Shown: in pieces, positions 1 to 7,480 of the stretch
Layout: each line of letters begins with the position of its first letter
Position numbering within the stretch: position 1 is the stretch's first letter
Assembly: GCA_910588015.1 (NCBI GenBank)
Contig: CAJUOK010000011.1
Location: 11,519 to 53,461, forward strand
Length of the DNA: 41,943 nt
Origin: an uncultured Christensenellaceae bacterium
GTDB taxonomy: Bacteria > Bacillota > Clostridia > Christensenellales > UBA3700
Reading direction: 5' to 3'
Translations under genes and position numbers: made by a program
The notes under the pieces: generated by a model
Told to the model about the DNA's origin: nothing
What the model saw: the letters and a program-made list of their open reading frames with translations, nothing else
Database searches by the model: none

Positions 1-134
1 TTTTGCAAGTAATTTAACAAAGAAAAATCAAATTAATTGATAAAATATTATAATATTATTTTTAATAAGCTAAAGCAACGTTTTACAAATAAAAAACACA
101 CTGTTTCTTCAATAAAAACCGCCGCAAATATAAG

Positions 135-848
135 TTACATATTCTTGAGATAATAAACTTCGTCGTCGTTGAGATATCTGTATCCGCCTCTAGGCAAACC
201 GCCCAGTCTTAATTCGCCGACAGCAATTCGCTTGAGGAATTTTACCTCTCTGTCCACGGCTTCGAACATCTTCCTTATCTGCCTGTTCTTGCCTTCGGAA
301 ATAGTGACTTGCAGTTTTGATTCGCCGTCTTTGTATTCCAGCAATTTGACCTTGCAACGTTTTGTCTTCTCTCCGTCTACCATAACGCCTTTTCTCAACT
401 GCGCCAGTTTATGCTCGGGCATTTCTCCGACAACTCTGACAAGATAAGTTTTTGGTATTTCATAACTCGGATGAGTAAGTTTGTAAGCCAAATCCCCGTC
501 GTTGGTCATAATAAGCAAACCTTCCGTATCGTAATCCAATCTTCCCACCGGAATAAGGTGAGGAATATTGACGTCTTCCAAATAATCGTATATGGTCTTG
601 CGTCCTTTTTCGTCGCTAACAGTAGTTATACATCCCTTCGGCTTATAAAAAAGTATATATGAATAATCGGTAACCGGCTTGACGATTATATCGTCAACCG
701 CTACCGTATCATTCTTTTCATTTATAGATTTTCCAAGTTCTTTAACAACTTTTCCGTTGACCTTTACCCGTCCTTCTTCTATAAGCTTATCAGCTCCGCG
801 TCTCGACGCTGTCCCCGTAGCCGCTAAATATTTGTTTAATCTCTCCAT
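135..848 (-). CDS. rluB: 23S rRNA pseudouridine synthase, RluB/RsuA family
   Basis: Isomerises a uridine of 23S rRNA to pseudouridine during ribosome assembly. The 237-residue protein has an N-terminal S4 RNA-binding domain (about residues 1-60, beginning MERLNKYLA with the SRRGADKLI helix). The RsuA/RluB catalytic domain follows, with the signature GRLDYDTEG at 102-110, so the catalytic Asp is D105. Length is normal for the family. The gene is last in the DUF2953-ytfJ-dac-rluB group, and its start lies 59 bases inside the 3' end of the carboxypeptidase gene in another frame. No strong Shine-Dalgarno is visible, so translational coupling is likely. Bacillus has the same dacB...rluB order but with spmA and spmB between them; they are absent here. 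The exact target uridine is inferred from the family. No convincing terminator is seen in bases 1-134, which hold only AT-rich sequence. Confidence 0.93.
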   Translation of the reverse strand: MERLNKYLAATGTASRRGADKLIEEGRVKVNGKVVKELGKSINEKNDTVAVDDIIVKPVTDYSYILFYKPKGCITTVSDEKGRKTIYDYLEDVNIPHLIPVGRLDYDTEGLLIMTNDGDLAYKLTHPSYEIPKTYLVRVVGEMPEHKLAQLRKGVMVDGEKTKRCKVKLLEYKDGESKLQVTISEGKNRQIRKMFEAVDREVKFLKRIAVGELRLGGLPRGGYRYLNDDEVYYLKNM

Positions 849-2097
849 TTTCTATACTTATACGCATTTCTCCCGTATAAGCGGATAGTTTGCGCAAAAC
901 TCCTGTATCGACGATTTCTTCTATATTAACAATATTTGCGCTGAAAAGCAATCGATTATCGTGATAAAACAGGATTTTTCCTATTACGCTAGCTTTTTTC
1001 AACGGAGCGCTTAAGTCTGCGTCAATCTCGAAATTACAGGTCAATCCCATTAATTCTCCATCTTTAAGCGGCAAAACCAAATCGTTTTGCAAAGCTATAC
1101 CGTAATTTACTCCGTCTACGCTTATTTCCGACATAGTGTCTCCCTGTTTACCTACGGCAACAGGCGCATATTGTTGGAAAGCTTTGTCGAGATATACGGA
1201 ACAAGTATTGTAAGTGTCATAGATATTAAGCACTACGCACACCAACTGCATTCCGTTACGCTCCGCCGCCGACACCAAACACCTTCCGGAATCCTTCGTA
1301 TATCCCGTTTTAACGCCGTTGGCGCCGTCGTAAAGACCCAACATCTTGTTTTTATTTGCCAAATAATACGTCGGGTGCGTTTGGTTGGCTTCAACGGTAT
1401 ACATTTTGCAACCTACTATTTCTTTAAAAGTCTTATTCTGCATAGCGGTAGACGATATTACAGCCAAATCGTATGCCGAAGTGTAATGTTGGTCTCCGTG
1501 CAATCCGTGCGGATTTTGGAAGTGAGTGTTTGCCAAGCCCAATTGCTCGGCTCTTTTATTCATCATATCGACAAATCCATCTATGCTTCCGCCTGTAACT
1601 ATTGCCAAGGCAGTAGCCGCGTCGTTGCCGCTTCTCAACATAAGACCGTACAACAAATCCCGAATTGTCCATATTTCATTTTTCTTCAAATATATCGATG
1701 AGCCTTCTATTCCGACGGCTTCGTCGGGTATTTTTACAGCTTTGTCCAAATCCGCGTTTTCAATTACAACCAACGCGGTCATAACCTTCGTCGTGCTTGC
1801 CATCTCAAGTCTCACGTCTTTATTTTGCCCGCCAAGCACGCGCAAAGTCGACGCTTCCATAACCACAGCCGAAGACGACTTATTGATATATGCCGCTTGA
1901 TTCTCGCCGTTATTTATAGCGTTATCGTCAAGTGATTTTTGATAATAATCCGACGATTTATGAGATTTGTCTGCAAAATCGATTTTCGCTATGCTTAACG
2001 CATCTGAAAAACTATACATTATAAAAGTAGTCAGAATAACTGCGATAATTATAAATATTATTTTAAAAACACTTTTAATTGAGAAATATCTGCCCAT
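790..2097 (-). CDS. D-alanyl-D-alanine carboxypeptidase (penicillin-binding, S11 family)
   Basis: Trims the terminal D-Ala from peptidoglycan stem peptides outside the membrane. The 435-residue protein starts with a hydrophobic anchor (about 11-30). All three S11 active-site motifs are intact: STTK at 101-104 (nucleophile S101), SGN at 156-158 and KTG at 263-265. A C-terminal beta-rich domain (about 330-420) matches the usual PBP5 C-terminal domain. The start codon overlaps the ytfJ stop as TAATG, and the 3' end overlaps rluB by 59 bases, so the three genes are probably one transcript. In Bacillus and Clostridium the gene at this place (dacB or dacF) shapes spore cortex, but that role is inferred from position only. 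The neighbouring spmA/spmB pair is missing. A second S11 enzyme lies at 5798-6976. Confidence 0.93.
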   Translation of the reverse strand: MGRYFSIKSVFKIIFIIIAVILTTFIMYSFSDALSIAKIDFADKSHKSSDYYQKSLDDNAINNGENQAAYINKSSSAVVMEASTLRVLGGQNKDVRLEMASTTKVMTALVVIENADLDKAVKIPDEAVGIEGSSIYLKKNEIWTIRDLLYGLMLRSGNDAATALAIVTGGSIDGFVDMMNKRAEQLGLANTHFQNPHGLHGDQHYTSAYDLAVISSTAMQNKTFKEIVGCKMYTVEANQTHPTYYLANKNKMLGLYDGANGVKTGYTKDSGRCLVSAAERNGMQLVCVVLNIYDTYNTCSVYLDKAFQQYAPVAVGKQGDTMSEISVDGVNYGIALQNDLVLPLKDGELMGLTCNFEIDADLSAPLKKASVIGKILFYHDNRLLFSANIVNIEEIVDTGVLRKLSAYTGEMRISIENGEIKQIFSGYGDSVETRS

Positions 2098-2477
2098 TAT
2101 TTTTTATCCTTTACCAAATTTACAGTTGCCGATATCAAGTCTTTCCATTTATCGGAACTGCTTTTTTCATCTATTTTTACCAAAGTAGGCTCATTGTCAT
2201 AAAAGACCAAAAAGCCCATAGGAGACATTGAGATTCCGCCTCCTCCTCCGCCCGCATACGGTTGAAGCTTTCCGTTTTTTATAGGCTGACCGTCTTTAGT
2301 CTGCCCGCCTCCTCCGCCGCTGACAAAACCTACCGAAAGCTTTGCAAGAGGGATAGCCATTGTCTTTTCATCAAGATAAATAGGCTTGAATATCATATCC
2401 TCGCTTTGGACTATTCCCCTCAAATTTTCTAAAGCATTATTCATTATTTCTTGCAACGAATTATCTATATTGTCCAT
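2097..2477 (-). CDS. ytfJ: YtfJ/GerW family sporulation protein
   Basis: This 126-residue protein matches the YtfJ (GerW) family, which in Bacillus is made in the forespore and is needed for normal germination. Visible family features are the N-terminal helix with ENLRGIV, the IPLAKLSVGFVSGG core, two glycine runs (54-58 and 76-81) and the conserved end of the core, GISMSPMGFLVF. There is no signal peptide. The start has AGGAG nine bases upstream. The stop shares its last A with the start of the downstream carboxypeptidase gene. The position between DUF2953 and dac is the usual clostridial arrangement. The biochemical activity of the family is not known to me. Presence of the gene argues for spore-forming ancestry, but does not by itself show that this organism sporulates. 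Confidence 0.9.
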   Translation of the reverse strand: MDNIDNSLQEIMNNALENLRGIVQSEDMIFKPIYLDEKTMAIPLAKLSVGFVSGGGGGQTKDGQPIKNGKLQPYAGGGGGGISMSPMGFLVFYDNEPTLVKIDEKSSSDKWKDLISATVNLVKDKK

Positions 2478-2502
2478 ATAAATTTTCTCCTAAATTGTTG
2501 TC

Positions 2503-2544
2503 AAAAATATTATGCGTAAAATATACTAAATATATTTACGCATA
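2503..2544 (-). terminator. Intrinsic terminator between DUF2953 gene and ytfJ
   Basis: The arms TATGCGTAAA (2511-2520) and TTTACGCATA (2535-2544) form a ten-pair stem around an AT-rich centre. On the minus strand this is followed by ATAATATTTTTG. The stem includes the stop codon of the DUF2953 gene and ends about 25 bases before the ytfJ ribosome binding site. It should stop or reduce transcription before ytfJ-dac-rluB. Confidence 0.6.
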
Positions 2545-3138
2545 TTTGCGATATTTTCTTTTACTCAAAGCTCCGTAGATTGCAAAAAATACAATTTTAA
2601 ATACGCTAGCTCCTACAATTATTCTTGCGCCAATCCCCTTAAAGGCTCCCCCAACTTCTTGCATTCGCAACTCTGAGACGGAAATTTTATCTTCCAAAAC
2701 CGCCCTCAACATATTTCCGCCCGTCAATAAACTGCCTTCTATCAAAGATTTTTTCATACTGTCTTCAATATCGGAGGTATACTCAACGTCGACGCTTTTT
2801 ACGTTGATTTTAGGCATCTTATCAATTAAATTAATCAAATAAGCTAATAATCTTAACTTATTTTTATTTTTTTTACGTTTTTTTGAGCTACTTTCTTCGT
2901 CTTTATCGTTTTTTAACTGCTTTAATTGTCCTTTATTTAGCTGATAATAGAATATATCTTCACAGACAAATGCCTTAAAACACACAATCTCTATATCCCA
3001 TAGTAAATATAACTTAATACATACGCTTAAATTATTAAAATCGGCTCTAATATCGCATTTTAAGCCGCTAAAAACCATAATAATTAACAATATTGCCAAA
3101 AGCGCTGCGCCCGATAACAAAATATACGTCAACCACAT
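2536..3138 (-). CDS. DUF2953 family membrane protein
   Basis: A 200-residue protein of unknown function resembling DUF2953. It has one N-terminal transmembrane helix (about residues 2-25), a cytoplasmic-type middle with a very basic SSSKKRKKNKNK stretch, and a hydrophobic C-terminal patch (AGASVFKIVFFAIYGAL-like). The open frame extends to 3198 with a TTG codon, but that start would lie inside the scpB terminator hairpin. I prefer the ATG at 3136-3138 (MWLTYILL), which directly precedes the membrane helix and has a weak AGG just upstream. A TATAAT hexamer at 3154-3159 could serve as a -10 but lacks a clear -35. The family usually sits between scpB and ytfJ in Clostridia, as here, suggesting a sporulation or envelope role. 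Function is not established. Confidence 0.75.
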   Translation of the reverse strand: MWLTYILLSGAALLAILLIIMVFSGLKCDIRADFNNLSVCIKLYLLWDIEIVCFKAFVCEDIFYYQLNKGQLKQLKNDKDEESSSKKRKKNKNKLRLLAYLINLIDKMPKINVKSVDVEYTSDIEDSMKKSLIEGSLLTGGNMLRAVLEDKISVSELRMQEVGGAFKGIGARIIVGASVFKIVFFAIYGALSKRKYRKYA

Positions 3139-3173
3139 ATACCTATTTTGCGTATTATAATGACAATTATGAC

Positions 3174-3209
3174 AAAAAATGCGACGGATAAATATCAATT
3201 ACCCGTCGC
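3174..3209 (-). terminator. Terminator after scpB
   Basis: The stem GCGACGG (3181-3187) pairs with CCGTCGC (3203-3209), and on the minus strand it is followed by ATTTTTTG. It lies 27 bases past the scpB stop and closes the M50-scpA-scpB transcript. Confidence 0.8.
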
Positions 3210-3235
3210 AATATAATTAAATACTGTTTGTTTTA

Positions 3236-4012
3236 TCAAGTTACGATATTTTCGTCGTCTTCGTCAAAAGAAGCCTCCGTAGATTCGACTATATCGCTTG
3301 CAGCCTCTCTCTCAACGTAATCATCACCAACGCCCTTGACAGTCTCAAGCTCTTCTCCCTGCAAAAATTCCGGAATATCGTTCATATCCATCATCTCGTC
3401 GAGTTCTGTATCATTCTCATCTTCGAACTTTTCACCTATTACGCGCTCTCTGTACAAACCTTCGCTTTGAACGTTATAGTTACTATAAGCGACAAGCCTA
3501 CGCATAATTTCATCGTAATCGGGCAATTCGGCAATGCTCTTCAATTCGAATTTTTTCAAAAATTCATCTGTAGTACCGTATAAGATAGGTTTACCTGGAG
3601 CGTCCTTGTATCCGCAAGTCTTAATCATATCTATCTTAAGCAATACTCCCAACGCATAATCCGCGCTTGCGCCTCTAGAATCCTCGATTTCACCCCTTGT
3701 GATAGGCTGACGGTACGCTATAAGCGACAAAACTTCCAAAAGAATTTTAGACAACTCTTTCTCCCTGACAGGGCGAAGCATATCGCTTACTATTTCGCCG
3801 TATTTACCGTTGGAAGCAAACTGTAATTTATCATTGAAGATTTCCAATACTATTCCGCTGTCGCCGCTGTATTTTTCAGCAAGCATATCTATTACGTTAT
3901 TCAAATCTTTTCTGCTTACTTCTTCGGGAAGACTGTTGAGTATTTCGCTTCTTTTTATAGGTACGCCCGCGGCAAAAATAATTGCCTCGACAGTCTGCAT
4001 CAAGTTCTCCAT
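3236..4012 (-). CDS. scpB: Segregation and condensation protein B
   Basis: ScpB is the winged-helix (kite) subunit of the SMC-ScpAB condensin, which organises and segregates the chromosome. The 258-residue protein has two winged-helix domains (about 1-80 and 85-165). The family-typical segment LSLIAYRQPITRGEIEDSRG is near residues 94-113, and ILYGTTDEFLKKF-type sequence follows. An acidic tail of about 80 residues (rich in D and E, ending DEDDENIVT) is longer than in many homologues. GAGGAG lies about ten bases before the ATG, and the scpA stop is one base upstream, so the genes are coupled. The partner scpA is immediately upstream; smc itself is not in this window. Confidence 0.93.
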   Translation of the reverse strand: MENLMQTVEAIIFAAGVPIKRSEILNSLPEEVSRKDLNNVIDMLAEKYSGDSGIVLEIFNDKLQFASNGKYGEIVSDMLRPVREKELSKILLEVLSLIAYRQPITRGEIEDSRGASADYALGVLLKIDMIKTCGYKDAPGKPILYGTTDEFLKKFELKSIAELPDYDEIMRRLVAYSNYNVQSEGLYRERVIGEKFEDENDTELDEMMDMNDIPEFLQGEELETVKGVGDDYVEREAASDIVESTEASFDEDDENIVT

Positions 4013-4013
4013 A

Positions 4014-4820
4014 TCAATATTTCTCCTCGGTCTCTTTCAATTTTTGCAAATCCAGATTTTCTCCGTCAACGTTTTCGTTGAGAGTAATCAAAATTTCTTC
4101 TGCAAAATTCTTTTGCACGGCTTTGACGATTTGTTTTTTCATAAGTTCCAAAAGCGCTTGAAAAGTCGTAATAACCTCACTTTTGGTTATATCATCTTCA
4201 AATAGATTGTTAAATACAACAGTCTTCTTATCTAAAATCACTTTGGATATGTATTCTATCTTATCTGCAACGGTAAATCTGTCTTTTTGAATTTTTTTAG
4301 TAGCTTGCCTTTGCTCCTTTTCCGTCAATCTCAATAAGATTTTTCCGTAAGCTTCTATCAGCTTATCAAAAGAAAAGTCGTTGACTACGATTATAGCGTC
4401 GGCATTTGTGAACTTTGGTCTTCTGTAAAACTTGTTGAGAGTCTCCCTTTCCTTAAGTTTTATCGCCTGTTCTTTGCACAGCTGGAACATCATAATTTTG
4501 CGTCTCAACTCTTCTTCGGGGTCAGTATCGTCGTACTCTTCATCCTCGAATTCCTCGACTCTCGGCAAACAAGCTCGAGACTTGATTTCCAAAAGGTCGG
4601 CGGCTATTTTTATATATTCGCTGGCTTCTTCCATATCGAGTTGCTCTACCTGCGCCATATGACGCATATATTGGTCGGTAATTTGCGCAAGCGGAAAAGT
4701 CCTTATATCATACTTACCTTCCCTTATTATAAGTTCGTATAAGAGCTCTATCGGTCCGTCAAAGTCATTGATATTGAGTATTACGTTTTCCGTTGGTTTT
4801 TTTTCAAAAAAGTTTACCAT
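4014..4820 (-). CDS. scpA: Segregation and condensation protein A
   Basis: ScpA is the kleisin subunit that bridges the SMC heads and binds ScpB. The protein shows the family start INDFDGPIELLYELI (about 20-34) followed by YDIRTFPLAQITDQY, then LDMEEASEYIKIAADLLEIKSR near 58-80. A charged middle and a C-terminal winged-helix region (about 170-250) complete the normal kleisin length of about 268. The open frame begins with GTG at 4823 right after the M50 stop, but AGGG at a better distance favours the ATG at 4818-4820. The difference is one residue. It is translated in a tight M50-scpA-scpB cluster with gaps of a few bases. Confidence 0.93.
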   Translation of the reverse strand: MVNFFEKKPTENVILNINDFDGPIELLYELIIREGKYDIRTFPLAQITDQYMRHMAQVEQLDMEEASEYIKIAADLLEIKSRACLPRVEEFEDEEYDDTDPEEELRRKIMMFQLCKEQAIKLKERETLNKFYRRPKFTNADAIIVVNDFSFDKLIEAYGKILLRLTEKEQRQATKKIQKDRFTVADKIEYISKVILDKKTVVFNNLFEDDITKSEVITTFQALLELMKKQIVKAVQKNFAEEILITLNENVDGENLDLQKLKETEEKY

Positions 4821-4823
4821 CAC

Positions 4824-5576
4824 TCACCCTAAAAGAGACCCTTGAGAAAGTCCGAAAATTGCGGTAAAAATCCAATCCAATCCCTTACGCACAAGTCTGA
4901 TTATGTTGGAAAGTATATCCAATTGAGGTATAAATCTGCCCAATATAAAACATATCAGCAAAAATGCCAACATAACTTGAGCGCCGTGCTTATACATAAA
5001 ATTGACGTATTTATTGTCGGGCTTGGCAAGAGTCTCGACAACTCTAAAGCCGTCCAAAGGATAAATAGGCAAAAGGTTGAAGACCATAAGCGATACGTTA
5101 AACGCCACGGACATTTGGAACAAATAATACAAAAACATCACGATATATGACCAACCGCTTTGTATATTTACGGTTCCGCCCGTAATCTTCATCAAAATTG
5201 CCAAACAAAGCGAACTCAATATCGCCATTATCAAATTATACGTTACTCCCGCCAATGCCGTGAGCACCATACCCTTTTTATAGTTTTTGAAGTTTCTAGG
5301 GTCGATTGGCACGGGTTTTGCCCAACCGAAACCGACAAGCAACATCATTCCAAGTCCGATTAAATCAAAATGCTTGACAGGGTTAGGCGAAAGTCTTCCC
5401 AAAAATTTTGCCGTCTTATCGCCGTTCCACATAGCAACGTAGCCGTGGGACAACTCGTGTCCGATTATTGCGCATATCATTGCAATCAAATAAGCAACTA
5501 TACACAATATCGCCATTCCAAAGCCCAGCGCCTTTACTATACTGTCATTGACAATCATCTGAATAAATGAAATCAT
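4824..5576 (-). CDS. Site-2 protease family (M50) membrane metallopeptidase
   Basis: A 250-residue intramembrane zinc protease candidate with about five or six hydrophobic segments. The zinc motif HELSH is at 40-44 (H40, E41, H44) in the second membrane segment. The third ligand region NLLPIYPLDG places D175 in the expected place. This is the compact YwhC-like subgroup without a PDZ domain. GGGAG lies five bases before the ATG. It is first in the operon with scpA and scpB, an arrangement common in Clostridia, and a good sigma-A promoter precedes it. The substrate is unknown; a direct role in chromosome segregation is not implied by the linkage. Confidence 0.9.
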   Translation of the reverse strand: MISFIQMIVNDSIVKALGFGMAILCIVAYLIAMICAIIGHELSHGYVAMWNGDKTAKFLGRLSPNPVKHFDLIGLGMMLLVGFGWAKPVPIDPRNFKNYKKGMVLTALAGVTYNLIMAILSSLCLAILMKITGGTVNIQSGWSYIVMFLYYLFQMSVAFNVSLMVFNLLPIYPLDGFRVVETLAKPDNKYVNFMYKHGAQVMLAFLLICFILGRFIPQLDILSNIIRLVRKGLDWIFTAIFGLSQGSLLG

Positions 5577-5640
5577 CGCATCTCCCGTTTGCTTCGCCCA
5601 ATGATATATGACGAGTAAACAAACATAATCTTACTTTTAT

Positions 5641-5669
5641 ATTATAATAAATATAACTTTGCAAGTCAA
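5641..5669 (-). promoter_or_regulatory. Sigma-A type promoter for M50-scpA-scpB
   Basis: On the minus strand TTGACT (5664-5669) and TATAAT (5641-5646) are separated by 17 bases, giving a leader of about 57 bases before the M50 start. Confidence 0.75.
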
Positions 5670-5740
5670 TGATATGCCCCTTTTTTTATATATGCGTCGT
5701 AAAAATAGATTAAATCAGTCAAAATTCGACATTGAAATTT

Positions 5741-5776
5741 AATAAAACAAGCGGAACCCATATATGAATTCCGCTT
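5741..5776 (-). terminator. Terminator after the DacF-like carboxypeptidase gene
   Basis: AAGCGGAA (5749-5756) pairs with TTCCGCTT (5769-5776). On the minus strand GTTTTATT follows the stem. It lies 21 bases past the stop codon. Confidence 0.8.
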
Positions 5777-5797
5777 CGAATATAACTTTAGCGCTTA

Positions 5798-6976
5798 TTA
5801 CCATTCGCCGGTTACGTCTTTGATAAAATCAAGGAACGTGCTCTTCTTTGCGTCTTGCATAGCAATTATATCCACACTGCGTTCCTCGCCGTCCATAGTA
5901 TACACGGCTTTGCCCACAACGTCGCCCTTCTTAATCGGAGCTTTGATTTCCTGCGGCAATATCATCTCGATATCCTGCGACGAGCCGCCTACCTTTGAAA
6001 ATTTTACTATATCTTCGGAGCAAGCTACTTCAATTGACTTAACAGGAGATTTTTTTACTTGAACGCTGCCCAACACTTCGCCTTTTCTAAAATATATCTT
6101 GTTGACGTAATTTGCAAAGGAATAGTCAAACATTGTTCTTACTTGATTAAATCTAGACTTACTGTCTTTGCCGCCCACAATAGTTGCAACGACTTTCATT
6201 CCGTTACGTTCCGCGCAAGCCGACAGACAGTGACCCGCCTTATCAGTATATCCCGTCTTACCGCCCTTGCAACCGCTATATTGTCTTATAAGTTTATTGG
6301 TATTGACGAATTGCGTTATTCTTCCCGACGGATGTTGATAATCTTCCATCCAAATTCCCGCGTAATCAAAATATTTCTCGTGACTCATAAGCTTGCGAGT
6401 CATTATATTGACGTCCTTAGCAGTGGAATACTGCTCGCTATCGCTCGGAAGTCCGGTACAATTGACAAATTTGGTATTATGCATACCCCATTCTTGCGCC
6501 TTTTCATTCATCATATTAACAAATCCGTCTACGCTTCCCGCAATTTTTTCAGCCATTGCATACGACGCGTCGTTGGCAGATACGACTATAATACCTTTTA
6601 GCAAATCGCTGACGCTGTAATTCGCGCCAGTATCCAAAAACATTTGACTTCCGCCCATAGAACTTGCGTTTGCGGATATGCAAATCATTTCGTCATAGCT
6701 CAATTTTCCCTCGTCAATTGCTTGGAAAATCAGATTAGCCGTCATTATCTTAACCATACTTGCTATCTCGTGCTTTGCGTCGGCATTGTGCTGATAGAGC
6801 ACTTCGCCCGTATAATATTCCGTCAAATACTCGCCGAAGCCATTTGGCTCAAAAGGCTGTTCGCCCGTAGGCAAAGTATCGCAAGCCGCCTGCGCACTCA
6901 TTCCCATAGGGAAAATTATCAGCATCGCCAAAATAATCAGCAAACTCAAAAATATAATTTTATTCTTCATATTCAA
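5798..6976 (-). CDS. D-alanyl-D-alanine carboxypeptidase, DacF-like (S11 family)
   Basis: A second S11 D,D-carboxypeptidase, 392 residues, exported by a clear signal peptide (basic MNMKNK, hydrophobic 7-25, AQA cleavage site near 30). Active-site motifs are SMVK at 73-76, SAN at 133-135 (Asn replaces the Gly of SGN, as is common in DacF types) and KTG at 240-242, followed by a beta-rich C-terminal domain. AGGAG lies six bases before the first ATG; the second ATG two codons later is a weaker choice. The gene is monocistronic with its own terminator and is divergent from the Spo0A-like gene, 106 bases apart. A possible sigma-G promoter upstream would fit forespore expression, as known for Bacillus dacF. 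It may act on cortex peptidoglycan, but vegetative use cannot be excluded. Confidence 0.92.
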   Translation of the reverse strand: MNMKNKIIFLSLLIILAMLIIFPMGMSAQAACDTLPTGEQPFEPNGFGEYLTEYYTGEVLYQHNADAKHEIASMVKIMTANLIFQAIDEGKLSYDEMICISANASSMGGSQMFLDTGANYSVSDLLKGIIVVSANDASYAMAEKIAGSVDGFVNMMNEKAQEWGMHNTKFVNCTGLPSDSEQYSTAKDVNIMTRKLMSHEKYFDYAGIWMEDYQHPSGRITQFVNTNKLIRQYSGCKGGKTGYTDKAGHCLSACAERNGMKVVATIVGGKDSKSRFNQVRTMFDYSFANYVNKIYFRKGEVLGSVQVKKSPVKSIEVACSEDIVKFSKVGGSSQDIEMILPQEIKAPIKKGDVVGKAVYTMDGEERSVDIIAMQDAKKSTFLDFIKDVTGEW

Positions 6977-6999
6977 CTCCTATCGAATTGTTTTTATCC

Positions 7000-7028
7000 T
7001 AGTGTGCAGCAAGAAACAATTTTTATGC
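7000..7028 (-). promoter_or_regulatory. Candidate sigma-G-like promoter of the DacF-like gene
   Basis: On the minus strand GCATA (7024-7028) and CACACTA (7000-7006) are spaced 17 bases apart, close to the forespore sigma-G pattern (GNATA, 17-18 bases, CANNNTA). The predicted start would leave a leader of about 16 bases containing AGGAG. No good sigma-A match is seen. This is pattern matching only. Confidence 0.35.
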
Positions 7029-7082
7029 CAAAATTACAATATAAGACATATATTTGCCTCCAAACTGTATTAGAATTGTAAT

Positions 7083-7415
7083 ATGGAACAAAAAATTTAC
7101 TCCTATATGTTATCGATAGGATTACGCCCCAAATGTTGCGGCTATAAATATATATTTGAACTTGCCAATATGCAAATCAGCGGCAACGGTATTTTGCCGT
7201 TAAAACTCAACGGTTACAGCGCTCTGGCAAAAAAATACGGCAAAACAGTATGCAGCATAGATAAGAATATTCAAAACTGCATATCTAAGGCTTGGACCGA
7301 CGGAGACGTCGACAATTTGTATAGAGAATTCGGCAATACCATTGACGCTGATAAAGGCAAACCGACGGCAAAACAACTTATAATGCATATTTGCGACAAA
7401 ATTTCTCTTAACTGA
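7083..7415 (+). CDS. Standalone Spo0A C-terminal DNA-binding domain protein
   Basis: This 110-residue protein is only the effector domain of Spo0A, the master regulator of sporulation. It aligns by eye over its full length with Spo0A residues of about 150-260: IYSYMLSIGL, then CGYKYIFELANM, YSALAKKYGKT, the recognition-helix region CSIDKNIQNCISKAW, DGDVDNLYREFG, and KGKPTAKQLI near the end. There is no receiver domain and no phosphorylation Asp. In the recognition helix the Bacillus order VERAIRHAI becomes IDKNIQNCI, so two DNA-contacting arginines appear as Lys and Gln; target preference may differ from the classical 0A box. No Shine-Dalgarno precedes the ATG, and a TGTAAT hexamer abuts it, so a leaderless message is possible. 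It is followed on the same strand by a membrane protein gene 65 bases on. Being constitutively free of a receiver, it might act as an unregulated activator or a competitor; this is inference. Confidence 0.85.
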   Translation: MEQKIYSYMLSIGLRPKCCGYKYIFELANMQISGNGILPLKLNGYSALAKKYGKTVCSIDKNIQNCISKAWTDGDVDNLYREFGNTIDADKGKPTAKQLIMHICDKISLN

Positions 7416-7480
7416 TATTTTTGTCATATATTGTCCTTTTATAAAATAAAATTAAATATAACTGAACTCAAGGCGACAAT

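Noticed and set aside
1..134. Possible terminator or small gene downstream of rluB
   Set aside because: Only a five-pair AAACA/TGTTT stem before a T run is visible; too weak to call.
3139..3198. Upstream extension of the DUF2953 protein from a TTG codon
   Set aside because: The extension begins within the scpB terminator hairpin and lacks a ribosome site.
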